Below, one piece after another: positions 24,775-34,131 of a stretch of DNA of 64,000 nucleotides. Numbering within the stretch: position 1 is the first letter of the stretch; the number at the start of each line of letters is the position of its first letter. The notes under the pieces are model-generated. The model did no database searches and was not told where the DNA came from. It saw only the letters and a list, made by a program, of their open reading frames with translations. The stretch comes from Streptomyces albireticuli (GTDB lineage: Bacteria; Actinomycetota; Actinomycetes; Streptomycetales; Streptomycetaceae): assembly GCF_002192455.1 (NCBI RefSeq), contig NZ_CP021744.1, positions 6,782,501 through 6,846,500 of the forward strand, given 5' to 3'. The translations under genes were made by a program, and so were the position numbers.

Positions 24775-27152
24775 TCACCCATCCGGCCTACGCGGTCGAA
24801 CCCTGGTGCCTGCGCGAGACGGCGCTCAACCTCGACGTGCTGCCGCAGAGCGAGTCGGTCTTCGCGCTCGCCAACGGGCACATCGGCTGGCGCGGCAACC
24901 TCGACGAGGGCGAGCCGCACGGCCTGCCCGGCTCGTACCTCAACGGGGTGTACGAGCTGCGGCCCCTGCCGTACGCCGAGGCGGGCTACGGCTACCCGGA
25001 GTCGGGCCAGACCGTCATCGACGTCACCAACGGCAAGCTGATCCGGCTGCTCGTCGACGACGAGCCGTTCGACCTGCGCTACGGCCGGCTGGTGGCGCAC
25101 GAGCGGGTACTGGACTTCCGCTCGGGGCTGCTGACCCGCCAGGCCGAGTGGACGTCGCCGTCGGGCCGCACGGTGCGGGTGCGCTCGACCCGGCTGGTCT
25201 CCTTCACCCAGCGGTCCGTCGGGGCCATCGCCTACGAGGTGGAGGCGGTCGACTCCGAGACGCGGATCGTCCTCCAGTCGGAGCTGGTGGCCAACGAGCA
25301 GCTGCCGGCGGCGGGCGGCGACCCCCGGGTGGCCGCGGTGCTGGAGTCCCCGCTGGTCCCGGAGGAGCACGCGGCCGAGGAGGGCCGGCTGCGCCTGGTG
25401 CACCGCACCCAGCGCAGCGGGCTGCGGGTGGCCGCGGCCGCGGAACACCGGGTGGACGGCCCGCAGGAGACGAAGACGTACTCCAAGTGCAGCGAGAACC
25501 TCAGCCGGTTCACGGTGACCACGGTGCTGCGCCCCGGCGAGCGGCTGCGGCTGGAGAAGACGGTCGCCTACGGCTGGTCGGGGGTCCGCTCGCTGTCCGC
25601 GATGCACGACCAGGTCGACGCGGCGCTGGCGGGCGCCAAGAGCACCGGCTGGGACGGGCTCTGCGCCGAGCAGCGGGCCTATCTCGACGAGTTCTGGGAC
25701 CGGGCCGACGTCGAGGTCGACGGCGACGCGGAGATCCAGCAGGCCGTGCGGTTCGCGCTGTTCCACGTGCTCCAGGCGGGCGCGCGGGCGGAGTGCCGGG
25801 CGATCGCCGCCAAGGGGCTGACCGGCCCGGGGTACGACGGGCACAGCTTCTGGGACAGCGAGACGTTCGTCCTCCAGGTGCTGACGTGCACGGCACCGCT
25901 GGCGGCGGCGCAGCCGCTGCGCTGGCGGCACGCGACCCTGCCCGCCGCGCTCAAACGGGCACGGCTGCTCGGCCTCCAGGGGGCGGCGTTCCCCTGGCGG
26001 ACCCTCAACGGCGACGAGTGCTCGGCGTACTGGCCGGCCGGCACGGCCGCGTTCCATGTCAACGCGGACATCGCGGACGCCGTGGTGCGCTACATGACCG
26101 CCACGGGCGACGAGGTCTTCGAGCGCGAGGTGGGCATGGAGCTGCTGATCCAGACCGCCAGGCTGTGGCGCTCGCTGGGCCACCACGACCACCAGGGCGA
26201 GTTCCACATCGACGGGGTGACGGGCCCCGACGAGTACAGCGCGGTCGCGGACGACAACGTCTACACCAACCTGATGGCGCAGCGGAACCTGCGGGCGGCG
26301 GCGGACGTCGCCGAGCGCCACCCCGACCTCGCGGCCGAGTTCGGGGTGGACGACGAGGAGACCGCGGCGTGGCGCGACGCGGCCGCCCGGATGGCGCTGC
26401 CCTTCGACCCGGTGCTCGGCGTCCACGAGCAGTCCCGCGGCTTCACCGGGCACCAGCACTGGGACTTCGCCGGCACGGACACCGACCGCTACCCGCTGCT
26501 GCTGCACTTCCCCTACTTCGACATCTACCGCAAGCAGGTGGTCAAGCAGGCGGACCTGGTGCTGGCCATGGTGCTGCGCGGCGACGCCTTCACCGACGAG
26601 CAGAAGGCCCGCAACTTCGCCTACTACGAGCCGCTGACGGTCCGGGACTCCTCCCTCTCGGCCTGTGTCCAGGCCGTGATGGCCGCCGAGGTGGGCCATC
26701 TGCGGCTGGCGTACGACTACCTCGGCGAGGCCGCGATGATGGACCTCTCCGACCTGGAGAGCAACACCCGCGACGGGGTGCACATCGCCTCCCTCGCGGG
26801 CACCTGGATCGCCCTGGTCTCGGGGTTCGGCGGGATGCGGCAGTGCGACGGCGTCGTCTCCTTCGCCCCCCGGCTCCCCGAGCAGCTGCGCCGCGTCGCG
26901 TTCACCGTGCAGGTGCGGCAGCGCAGGCTGCGGGTGGAGATCACCGACTCGGTGGCGACGTACACCCTGGTCGAGGGGCCGGAGCTGGAGATCGAGCACT
27001 TCTGCGAGCCGCTGACGGTGACGCCGGGGCGCTCGGAGAGCCGGAAGGTGCCGGGCCTCCAGGAGCCGCCGGAGCCGGCCCAGCCGGCGGGCCGGCGACC
27101 GGCCCACCGGGGCTGGGCCGCCACCCGGCCGGAGCCGGACGGCCCGGCGTGA
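24771..27152 (+). CDS. GH65 disaccharide phosphorylase (maltose/trehalose/kojibiose type)
   Basis: Encodes 793 aa, the normal length. Domains: an N-terminal beta-sandwich, an (alpha/alpha)6 catalytic barrel and a C-terminal beta domain. E488 in VTGPDEYSAV matches the general acid of GH65 phosphorylases; other landmarks are KGLTGPGYDGHSFWDSETF, YLTVRDSS-like EPLTVRDSSLSA and the phosphate-site HIASLAGTW. The reaction is inverting phosphorolysis of an alpha-glucoside to beta-glucose 1-phosphate plus glucose (or glucose 6-phosphate). The linkage specificity cannot be told by eye. It is coupled to beta-phosphoglucomutase upstream; the low-complexity tail after residue 760 is not part of the fold. 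Confidence 0.92.
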   Translation: MITHPAYAVEPWCLRETALNLDVLPQSESVFALANGHIGWRGNLDEGEPHGLPGSYLNGVYELRPLPYAEAGYGYPESGQTVIDVTNGKLIRLLVDDEPFDLRYGRLVAHERVLDFRSGLLTRQAEWTSPSGRTVRVRSTRLVSFTQRSVGAIAYEVEAVDSETRIVLQSELVANEQLPAAGGDPRVAAVLESPLVPEEHAAEEGRLRLVHRTQRSGLRVAAAAEHRVDGPQETKTYSKCSENLSRFTVTTVLRPGERLRLEKTVAYGWSGVRSLSAMHDQVDAALAGAKSTGWDGLCAEQRAYLDEFWDRADVEVDGDAEIQQAVRFALFHVLQAGARAECRAIAAKGLTGPGYDGHSFWDSETFVLQVLTCTAPLAAAQPLRWRHATLPAALKRARLLGLQGAAFPWRTLNGDECSAYWPAGTAAFHVNADIADAVVRYMTATGDEVFEREVGMELLIQTARLWRSLGHHDHQGEFHIDGVTGPDEYSAVADDNVYTNLMAQRNLRAAADVAERHPDLAAEFGVDDEETAAWRDAAARMALPFDPVLGVHEQSRGFTGHQHWDFAGTDTDRYPLLLHFPYFDIYRKQVVKQADLVLAMVLRGDAFTDEQKARNFAYYEPLTVRDSSLSACVQAVMAAEVGHLRLAYDYLGEAAMMDLSDLESNTRDGVHIASLAGTWIALVSGFGGMRQCDGVVSFAPRLPEQLRRVAFTVQVRQRRLRVEITDSVATYTLVEGPELEIEHFCEPLTVTPGRSESRKVPGLQEPPEPAQPAGRRPAHRGWAATRPEPDGPA

Positions 27153-27557
27153 TCACCGGCCGACGTGCAGGACCGGATCGGGGAACAGGGGATCGGGGAA
27201 GAGGGGCGGGACGTCCACCGCCAGGCGCGCGTCCGCGGAGTTGATGTAGGTGAGCAGCATGACCAGGGGGTCGTCCCCTTCGTTGCGGCCATCGTGTATG
27301 TGGCCGGGCCCGCCGGTGATGAAGCTCGTCCCCGCGGGGTGCCGGCTGATGTGGCCGTCCGCCCAGTAGTGGGTGAGCGTGCCACCGGTGACGACACCGA
27401 CGAGGGTGCCGGGGTGGTAGTGCCATCCGGTCCGCGCGCCGGGCGGCATCGTGGTCCGGTGGACCACGACGTGCGCGGCGTCGGTCATTCCGGGAGGCAA
27501 GGGAAGGACGATCCCGCCTTCGGCCATGGTCTCGCTGACCGGCTGCTCCCTGAACAC
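27153..27557 (-). CDS. Single-domain cupin protein
   Basis: Encodes 134 aa with a cupin fold: motif 1 GWHYHPGTLVGVVTGGTLTHYW and motif 2 PAGTSFITGGPGHIHDGRN, supplying the metal-binding His cluster (HxH, then H-x-H). The stop codon abuts the end of the GH65 gene on the other strand. GTG at 27557 is preferred because GAGAGGG precedes it by nine bases; an ATG at 27527 is the alternative. Function, enzyme or sensor, is unknown. Confidence 0.75.
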   Translation of the reverse strand: MFREQPVSETMAEGGIVLPLPPGMTDAAHVVVHRTTMPPGARTGWHYHPGTLVGVVTGGTLTHYWADGHISRHPAGTSFITGGPGHIHDGRNEGDDPLVMLLTYINSADARLAVDVPPLFPDPLFPDPVLHVGR

Positions 27558-27681
27558 GATGAGTTTCCCTCTCGTTCCGGTGTGCTGCCCGGGTTCGCCG
27601 GGCTCACTCCAGGCTTCTGGGTACGGGACCCACGGAGGATGCTCCGAGCGGTCCCCTCTGCGGTTGACGCCGGCGAGCACA

Positions 27682-28851
27682 ATGGTTCCTATGCCTGTTG
27701 ACATGACCGAACCGCTGCGCCGGCTCTCCCTGGACGAGCTGCGGCTGCGTACGAGCGCGAAGTGGCGCACCCATCCGCCGGACGTGCTGCCGCTGTGGGT
27801 TGCCGAGATGGACGCGCCGCTCGCCGAACCGGTGGCGCGCGCCCTCACGGAGGCGGTCGCGCGGGGCGACACCGGGTATGCCTCCGGGACGGCGTACGCG
27901 GAGGCGCTCGACGCGTTCGCCCGGGAGCGGTGGGGCTGGGACGGCGTGGTGGCGGCGCATACCGCGATCGTGCCGGACGTGATGCAGGGCGTCGTGGAAG
28001 TCCTGCGTCTGATCACCGGTCCGGGGGACACCGTCGTCGTGAACTCCCCTGTGTATCCACCGTTCTACGGATTCATGGAACATATGGACCGACGGGTGGT
28101 GGAGGCCCCGCTGGACGACGGACACCGCATCGACCCGGCCGCGCTGGAGGAGGCCTTCGCACGGGCCACAGCCGGCGGGCGGCGGGCCGCGTACCTGCTC
28201 TGTAGCCCCCACAACCCCACCGGCACCGTGCACACGGCCCAGGAGCTGGCCACCGTCGCCGAGTTGGCGGCGGCCCACGGCCTGCGGGTCGTGGCGGACG
28301 AGATCCACGCGCCGCTGGTGCTGCCGGGCGCGGAGTTCGTGCCGTATCTGTCGGTGCCCGGCACCGGGAGCGCCTTCTCGGTGATGTCGGCCTCCAAGGG
28401 GTGGCACCTGGCGGGCGTGAAGGCGGCGTTGGCCGTCGCGGGCCCGGAGGCCGCCGCGGACCTGGAGCGGATCCCCTACATCGTGAGTCACGGCCCGAGC
28501 CACCTGGGCGTCGTCGGTCACGCCGCGGCCCTGCGGCACGGCGGCGACTGGCTGGACGGCGTGCTGCGCGGTCTGGACGAGAACCGCCGGCTGCTCGCCG
28601 ACCTGCTGGCGCACCACCTGCCCGGCGTGCGGTACGCGCCGCCGGAGGCGACGTGCCTGGCGTGGCTGGACTGCCGGGCGCTGGGCCTCGGCGACGACCC
28701 GGCCGCGGTGTTCCTGGCGCGGGGCCGCGTCGCGCTGACCGGCGGGCTGCCCTTCGGCTCGGGCGGGGCGGGGCACGTGCGGCTGAACTTCGGCACGTCG
28801 CCGGAGATCGTCACGGAGGCCGTGCACCGGATGGCGAAAGCGCTCGGATAA
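27682..28851 (+). CDS. PLP-dependent aminotransferase / C-S lyase (MalY/PatB type)
   Basis: Encodes 389 aa of the fold-type I class I/II family. Features are LPLWVAEMD near the N terminus (a signature of cystathionine beta-lyase-like PatB/MalY members), NSPVYPPFYGF, LLCSPHNPTGTV, ADEIHAPL and the PLP lysine in SASKGWHLAG. It could cleave cystathionine or cysteine conjugates, or transaminate. Three in-frame ATGs (27682, 27691, 27703) lie close together; GGCGAG four bases before 27682 favours the first. Confidence 0.85.
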   Translation: MVPMPVDMTEPLRRLSLDELRLRTSAKWRTHPPDVLPLWVAEMDAPLAEPVARALTEAVARGDTGYASGTAYAEALDAFARERWGWDGVVAAHTAIVPDVMQGVVEVLRLITGPGDTVVVNSPVYPPFYGFMEHMDRRVVEAPLDDGHRIDPAALEEAFARATAGGRRAAYLLCSPHNPTGTVHTAQELATVAELAAAHGLRVVADEIHAPLVLPGAEFVPYLSVPGTGSAFSVMSASKGWHLAGVKAALAVAGPEAAADLERIPYIVSHGPSHLGVVGHAAALRHGGDWLDGVLRGLDENRRLLADLLAHHLPGVRYAPPEATCLAWLDCRALGLGDDPAAVFLARGRVALTGGLPFGSGGAGHVRLNFGTSPEIVTEAVHRMAKALG

Positions 28852-28927
28852 GCCTGCCGGAATGATCCAACCACCGTGATCTCAGGCGCACTTGGCAGAG
28901 GGTGACAGGTGTGTCAGGCTCGGCGCC

Positions 28928-30337
28928 GTGCCTTCCCGAGCGAACGACCCGACGCTGTACCGCTCTCCGGCGGAGGCCATCGCGGCGCCGCCGGAGAGGC
29001 TCGCCTACCTCGTGGGCTTCGACCGGAGCGCACGCCGGCCCGACGCCCTGTTCACCGTCGACACGGACCCCGGCTCGGCGTCGTACGGGCGGGTGCTGAG
29101 CCGCGCCGACGTCCCGCACCTGGGCGACGAGCTGCACCACTTCGGCTGGAACGCCTGCTCCAGCGCGCTCGCGCACGCGGGCCACCACCACGCCGAGCGG
29201 CGCTATCTGCTCGTACCGGGACTGCGCTCGTCCCGGCTGTACGTCTTCGACACCCACCCCGACCCGGCCCGGCCGCGCCTGGTGCGCACGGTCGAGCCCG
29301 GCGAACTGGCCGCGCGGGCGGGCTATTCGCGCCCGCACACCCTGCACTGCGGCCCCGACGGCGTCTTCCTGTCCTGCCTGGGCGGCGCGGACGGCCGGGA
29401 CGGCCCCGGCGGCGTGGCGCTGCTCTCCCACGACGGCACGGAGGTGCTGCGCGCCTGGGAGACCGACCGCGGCCCGCAGCGGCTGGCCTACGACGTGTGG
29501 TGGCACCTGCGCCACAACACCGCGGTCACCAGCGAGTGGGGCACCCCCTCGATGATCGAGGACGGGATCGACCCGGAGCTGCTGCTGGGCCGCGCGTACG
29601 GCCACGCCCTGCACTTCTGGGAGCTGGACACCGGCCGCCACCTCCAGCGGGTGGACCTCGGTGACCACCACCAGATGGTGCTGGAGCTGCGGCCCGCGCA
29701 CGACCCCGAGGCGGCCTGGGGCTTCGCCGGGGTCGTCGTGGACGTGACGGACCTGTCGGCGTCCGTCTGGCTGTGGTACCGGGAGGACAGCGGTGCGTTC
29801 GCGGTGCGCAAGGTGATCACCATCCCGGCCGAGCCCGCCAAGGCGGAGGATCTGCCTCCGGCGCTCCGGCCGTTCGGCGCGGTCCCGCCGCTGGTGACCG
29901 ACATCAATCTGTCGGTGGACGACCGCCTGCTCTACGTCTCGGCGTGGGGCACCGGCGAGCTGTTCCAGTACGACGTCACCGACCCCTTCCGGCCGCGCCG
30001 GACGGCCTCGGTCCGGCTGGGCGGGGTCGTCGACCGCGCCCCGCACCCCGGCCGGCCGCGCACCCCGCTCACCGGCGGCCCGCAGATGGTCGAGGTGAGC
30101 CGGGACGGGCGCCGCGTGTACCTGACCAATTCGCTGTACGGCTCGTGGGACGACCAGATCTACCCGGAGGGCGTCGACCCCTGGCTGATCAAGCTCGACG
30201 CCGACCCGGTCCGGGGCGGGCTCACGGCCGACCCGGACTTCTTCCCGCACGGAGCGGACTTCGAGGGCCTGCGGGTGCACCAGACCCGGCTCCAGGGCGG
30301 CGACGCGTCCTCGGACTCGTACTGCCACCGCTCGTAG
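28928..30337 (+). CDS. Selenium-binding protein 1 homologue (methanethiol oxidase family)
   Basis: Encodes 469 aa, like the 56-kDa SELENBP1/MTO family. The diagnostic stretch ELHHFGWNACSSALAH carries the Cys that corresponds to the selenium-binding Cys, followed by His-rich motifs (AHAGHHH, YSRPHTLHCGP, GHALHFWELD) expected to bind copper in a beta-propeller. Bacterial members oxidise methanethiol to formaldehyde, H2O2 and sulfide. No signal peptide is visible. The GTG at 28928 is preferred to a TTG at 28892; neither has a strong ribosome site. Lying after a C-S lyase-like gene, it may act in organosulfur metabolism (inference). Confidence 0.85.
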   Translation: MPSRANDPTLYRSPAEAIAAPPERLAYLVGFDRSARRPDALFTVDTDPGSASYGRVLSRADVPHLGDELHHFGWNACSSALAHAGHHHAERRYLLVPGLRSSRLYVFDTHPDPARPRLVRTVEPGELAARAGYSRPHTLHCGPDGVFLSCLGGADGRDGPGGVALLSHDGTEVLRAWETDRGPQRLAYDVWWHLRHNTAVTSEWGTPSMIEDGIDPELLLGRAYGHALHFWELDTGRHLQRVDLGDHHQMVLELRPAHDPEAAWGFAGVVVDVTDLSASVWLWYREDSGAFAVRKVITIPAEPAKAEDLPPALRPFGAVPPLVTDINLSVDDRLLYVSAWGTGELFQYDVTDPFRPRRTASVRLGGVVDRAPHPGRPRTPLTGGPQMVEVSRDGRRVYLTNSLYGSWDDQIYPEGVDPWLIKLDADPVRGGLTADPDFFPHGADFEGLRVHQTRLQGGDASSDSYCHRS

Positions 30338-30361
30338 CCCGCCCGCGGGTCCCCGGCGCGG

Positions 30362-30883
30362 CTACCGCAGCGGCTTCTCCAGCCACGCCACGTCCCAGAA
30401 CCGCCCGAACTTCCGCCCCACTTCCCGGTGCACGCCCGCCGCCCCGAAACCGAACCGCTCGTGCAGCCGCATCGACGCCTCGTTCGGCTGCGTCACCCCC
30501 GCGTACGCCCGGTGCACGTCCTCGTCCGCGAGCGCCGCGAACAGGGCCTCGTAGAGCAGGCCGCCGACACCGCGCCCGGTGTGCTCGGGGGCGAGGTAGA
30601 CACTGGTCTCCACCGAGGTCTCGTAGGCCCGCTTCGGGCGCAGCGCGCTGCTGGAGGCATAGCCGAGCACCTCGCCCGTCGGCGTGTCCTCCGCGACCAG
30701 GAGCCGGTGCCGGCCCCCGTCCGGGTGGTCCGCCAGCCACTCCGCGCGCTCCTCGACGGAGACGGGCTCGATGTCGAACGTGATCGGGGTGTGCGCCACG
30801 TAGTGGTTGTAGATCTCGGTGAGCCGGCCGAGATGGCCGGACGTCCCCGGGCGGGTCCGTATCCCCGCACCGCTGTCTCGCAT
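30362..30883 (-). CDS. GNAT acetyltransferase, phosphinothricin/methionine sulfoximine (Pat/MddA-like) type
   Basis: Encodes 173 aa. The pattern EIYNHYVAHTPITFDIEPVSVEERAEW and the acetyl-CoA loop VYLAPEHTGRGVGGLLYEAL, with SVETSVYL, are those of Pat/Bar and YncA/MddA N-acetyltransferases. AGGAGG eight bases before the ATG supports the start. It probably acetylates an amino acid analogue such as methionine sulfoximine; resistance to phosphinothricin is possible in the family but not shown. It stands alone, converging on the selenium-binding-protein gene. Confidence 0.87.
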   Translation of the reverse strand: MRDSGAGIRTRPGTSGHLGRLTEIYNHYVAHTPITFDIEPVSVEERAEWLADHPDGGRHRLLVAEDTPTGEVLGYASSSALRPKRAYETSVETSVYLAPEHTGRGVGGLLYEALFAALADEDVHRAYAGVTQPNEASMRLHERFGFGAAGVHREVGRKFGRFWDVAWLEKPLR

Positions 30884-30985
30884 GGGTAATCCCTCCTGGC
30901 GGCGGGACCTTACCCAGTGAGTGTTACAAGCATATTTCCAGCTATTTCGGGGGGTGCGCGCGGCGGACCCGGCAGCCGTACCGGA

Positions 30986-33118
30986 TCACCGGCCGGGCCC
31001 GCCCGCCGCGCCGATCAGCTTGTCCGGCGTGACCGGCAGGCCGCGGACGCGGACGCCCGTCGCGTGGTGCACCGCGCTGGCGATCGCCGCGGCGGTCCCG
31101 ACGATGCCGATCTCCCCGATGCCCTTGCCGCCCAGCGGGTTGAGGTGCGGATCCTCCTCCGTGATCCAGTGTGCCTCCACGTCCCGGACGTCCGCGCAGG
31201 CCGGCACGTGGTACGAGGCGAGGTCGCGCTCGGCGAAGTCGCCGAACCGGGGGTCCAGGGTGCTGCCCTCCAGCAGCGCCATGCCCAGGCCCATCACCAT
31301 CCCGCCGATGAACTGGCTCCGCGCGGTGCGGGCGTTGAGGATCCGGCCCGCGGCGTAGACGCCCAGCAGCCGGCGGACCCTGGTCTCCCCGGTGTCGGCG
31401 TCGACCGCCACCTCCGCGAAGTGCGCGCCGAACGCCGCCTTCGCGTGGCGCGGCTCGGCGGGGACGTCGTCCGCGGTGTCGGCGGTGGTGGCGAGGCCCT
31501 CCGGCGGCACCGTGCCGCCGTGCTCGGCGAGCAGCCCGCCCAGCGCGCGGCAGGCCTTGTGCACGGCCCAGCCCCACGACGCGGTGCCGGCGGAGCCCCC
31601 GGCGAGCGGCGCGGCCGGCAGGTCGGTGCTGCCGATCTCGACGCCGACCCGCTCCAGGGGCACGCCGAGCGCCTCCGCCGCGATCTGGGCGAGGACGGTA
31701 CGGGCGCCCGTACCGATGTCCGTGGCGTCGGTCCGCACCAGGAAGCGGACCCCGTCCGCGGCCCGCTCCGCCCGCGCCTGCGCCCGCGAGGGCGCCAGGA
31801 AGACCGGGTAGCTGGCGGAGGCCACCCCGGTGCCGATCAGCAGCCGGCCCTCGGCCCGGGACCGGGGGCGCGGGTCCCGGGCGTCCCAGCCGAAGCGCCG
31901 CGCGCCCTCGCGCAGGCACTCCACGAGGTGCCGGCTGCTGTAGGGCTTCCCGCTGTCCGGCTCGGTCGCGGTGTCGTTGCGGATCCGCAGCTCGACCGGG
32001 TCCAGCCCGGCGGCACAGGCCAGCTCGTCCATCGCGCACTCCAGCGCGTACATCCCCGAGGCCTCGCCCGGCGCCCGCATCCACGACGGGCTCGGCACGT
32101 CGAGCGCGACGGCCCGGTGCACGGTCCGGCTGTGCGGCGAGACATACATGGTGCGCGCGGGGACGGCGGCCTGCTCCACGAACTCCCGGACGGTGGAGGT
32201 CTGGGTGACGATCTCGTGCGCGAGCGCCCGGATCACCCCGTCCTCGCCGGCGCCGAGCCGGACCCGCTGGAGCACCGGCGGCCGGTGGCCGACGACGGCC
32301 GCGAGCTGCGCGCGGGGCAGCGCGAGCTTGACGGGCAGCCCGGTGTGCCGGGCCGCCATCGCGGCCAGGACCACCTGCGGGCGCGGGGTGCCCTTCGAGC
32401 CGAAGCCGCCGCCCACGTGCTCGGAGACGACGGTGATCAGCCGCTTGTCCATGCCGAACAGCCCGGCCAGCGTCTCCCGCACGGTCGTGGCGCCCTGGCT
32501 GGAGTCGTGGGCGAACAGCCGCCCGTCCTCCCAGCGGGCGGTCGTGGCGTGCGGCTCCATGGGGTGGTTGTGCAGGGCCCTCAGGGTGTACGTGGCGTCG
32601 ACGCGCACGGCGGCGGCCGCGTACGCCGCGTCGAAGTCGCCGCGCTCGCGGCTGCCCGGGAAGCCCGCGTTGACCTCTTCGGGGATGTACAGACCGGGGT
32701 GGTCCGGGGTCAGGACGGCGTCGTGGCCCTCGGGTTCGTAGGAGACCACCACCGCCTCGGCCATCGCGCGGGCCGCCTCCAGGGTGCGGGCGACGGTCAG
32801 GGCGACGTACCAGCCGCGGTGCGGCACCCGGTCGTCCTGGAGGACGAGGAGGGTGGCGTCGTCGGTCTCCTTCAGGCGCGGCGCGTTCTCGTGGGTGAGC
32901 ACGGCGAGGGCCCCGGGCTCCGCCATCGCCGGGCCGTCGTCGACCGCGACGACCCGGCCGCGGGCGACGCGGGCCGGGACGGGCCAGGCGTAGACGGTGC
33001 CGGGCGGGGTGTGCTCGGCGGCGTAGCGGGCGGCTCCGGTGACCTTCAGCAGGCCTTCCAGACGGACGGGGGCGCCGTCGGCGCCGCCCGGTGTGCCGGC
33101 GGGGCTGGCAGGGCTCAT
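30986..33118 (-). CDS. Aldehyde/xanthine oxidoreductase, molybdenum cofactor subunit (PaoC-like)
   Basis: Encodes 710 aa of the xanthine oxidase family large subunit: VTGAARYAAE, VSEHVGGGFGSKG, ASYPVFLAPSRAQ, FIGGMVMGLGMALLEG and the catalytic glutamate in GGKGIGEIGIVG. The start overlaps the stop of the FAD subunit (ATGA). With the next two genes it forms a heterotrimer in which molybdopterin cytosine dinucleotide hydroxylates an aldehyde or N-heterocycle. No maturation gene (XdhC, MobA) is beside it. Confidence 0.9.
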   Translation of the reverse strand: MSPASPAGTPGGADGAPVRLEGLLKVTGAARYAAEHTPPGTVYAWPVPARVARGRVVAVDDGPAMAEPGALAVLTHENAPRLKETDDATLLVLQDDRVPHRGWYVALTVARTLEAARAMAEAVVVSYEPEGHDAVLTPDHPGLYIPEEVNAGFPGSRERGDFDAAYAAAAVRVDATYTLRALHNHPMEPHATTARWEDGRLFAHDSSQGATTVRETLAGLFGMDKRLITVVSEHVGGGFGSKGTPRPQVVLAAMAARHTGLPVKLALPRAQLAAVVGHRPPVLQRVRLGAGEDGVIRALAHEIVTQTSTVREFVEQAAVPARTMYVSPHSRTVHRAVALDVPSPSWMRAPGEASGMYALECAMDELACAAGLDPVELRIRNDTATEPDSGKPYSSRHLVECLREGARRFGWDARDPRPRSRAEGRLLIGTGVASASYPVFLAPSRAQARAERAADGVRFLVRTDATDIGTGARTVLAQIAAEALGVPLERVGVEIGSTDLPAAPLAGGSAGTASWGWAVHKACRALGGLLAEHGGTVPPEGLATTADTADDVPAEPRHAKAAFGAHFAEVAVDADTGETRVRRLLGVYAAGRILNARTARSQFIGGMVMGLGMALLEGSTLDPRFGDFAERDLASYHVPACADVRDVEAHWITEEDPHLNPLGGKGIGEIGIVGTAAAIASAVHHATGVRVRGLPVTPDKLIGAAGGPGR

Positions 33119-34131
33119 CGGCCGGTTCCTCCTGTCGCCGCGTCCTGTTCCGGCAGGCCGGCGAGCCCGGCGAGGACGCGCACGGCGAGGGCACGGGCGA
33201 GCGGCACCTTGAAGCCGTTGTCGCGCAGCGGTTCCGCCGCGGCCAGCTCGGTGTCGACGGCCCGAGCGAAAGCCTCCTCGCCGGCGGGGGCGCCGCGCAG
33301 AACGTCCTCCGCCGCGCGGGCCCGCCACGGCTTGTGGGCCAGGCCGCCGAAGGCCAGGCGCGCCTCGCGCACCACGCCGTCCCGCACCTCCAGCGCGGCG
33401 GCGACGGAGGCGAGCGCGAAGGCGTACGAGGCACGGTCGCGGGCCTTGCGGTAGGCGGACGGGCCGGCCGGCGCGGGCGGCAGGCCGACGGCGGTGACGA
33501 GCTCGGCCGGGCCGATGACCGTGTCGCGGTGGGGCTCCTCGCCGGGCAGCCGGTGGAAGTCGGTGAGCGGCACCGCCCGTTCGCCGTCCGGGCCGCGCAG
33601 GTGGACGACCGCGTCCAGGGCCGCGAGGGCGACGGCCATGTCGGAGGGGTGGGTCGCCACACAGTGCGGGGAGTGGCCGAGCACGGCCAGGTCGCGGTGC
33701 ACGCCGTCCCGGGCCGGGCAGCCGCTGCCCGGGAGGCGCTTGTTGCACGGCTTGCCCACGTCCTGGAAGTAGAGGCAGCGGGTGCGCTGGAGGAGGTTCC
33801 CGCCCGTGGTGGCCGCGTTGCGGATCTGCCCGGACGCGCCGGCCAGCACGGCCTGCGACAGGGCGGGATAGCGGGTCCGTACGGCCGGGTGGGCGGCCAG
33901 GTCGCCGTTGCGGACGTTCGCGCCGATCGTCAGGCCTCCGTCGGGCCGCTCCTCGATCTCCGTGAGCGGCAGCCGGCTGATGTCGACGAGAAGGGCGGGC
34001 GTGGTGACGCCCAGCTTCATCAGGTCGACGAGGTTGGTGCCGCCGCCGAGGAACGCGCCGTCCGGGCGGCCGGACAGGGCGGCGATCGCCGCGCCGACGT
34101 CGGCGGGTCGGGTGTAGGCGAACTCCTTCAC
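33115..34131 (-). CDS. Aldehyde oxidoreductase FAD subunit with extra [4Fe-4S] Cys motif (PaoB-like)
   Basis: Encodes 338 aa of the CO dehydrogenase flavoprotein family, with FAD motifs FLGGGTNLVDLM and TTGGNLLQRTRC. It carries extra Cys in RCLYFQDVGKPCNKRLPGSGCPA and GHSPHCVATHPSD, the pattern described for the [4Fe-4S] cluster of E. coli PaoB. It links the [2Fe-2S] subunit to an external electron acceptor. GTG at 34131 overlaps the stop of the [2Fe-2S] subunit (GTGA), so the three subunits are translated together. Confidence 0.9.
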   Translation of the reverse strand: MKEFAYTRPADVGAAIAALSGRPDGAFLGGGTNLVDLMKLGVTTPALLVDISRLPLTEIEERPDGGLTIGANVRNGDLAAHPAVRTRYPALSQAVLAGASGQIRNAATTGGNLLQRTRCLYFQDVGKPCNKRLPGSGCPARDGVHRDLAVLGHSPHCVATHPSDMAVALAALDAVVHLRGPDGERAVPLTDFHRLPGEEPHRDTVIGPAELVTAVGLPPAPAGPSAYRKARDRASYAFALASVAAALEVRDGVVREARLAFGGLAHKPWRARAAEDVLRGAPAGEEAFARAVDTELAAAEPLRDNGFKVPLARALAVRVLAGLAGLPEQDAATGGTGR

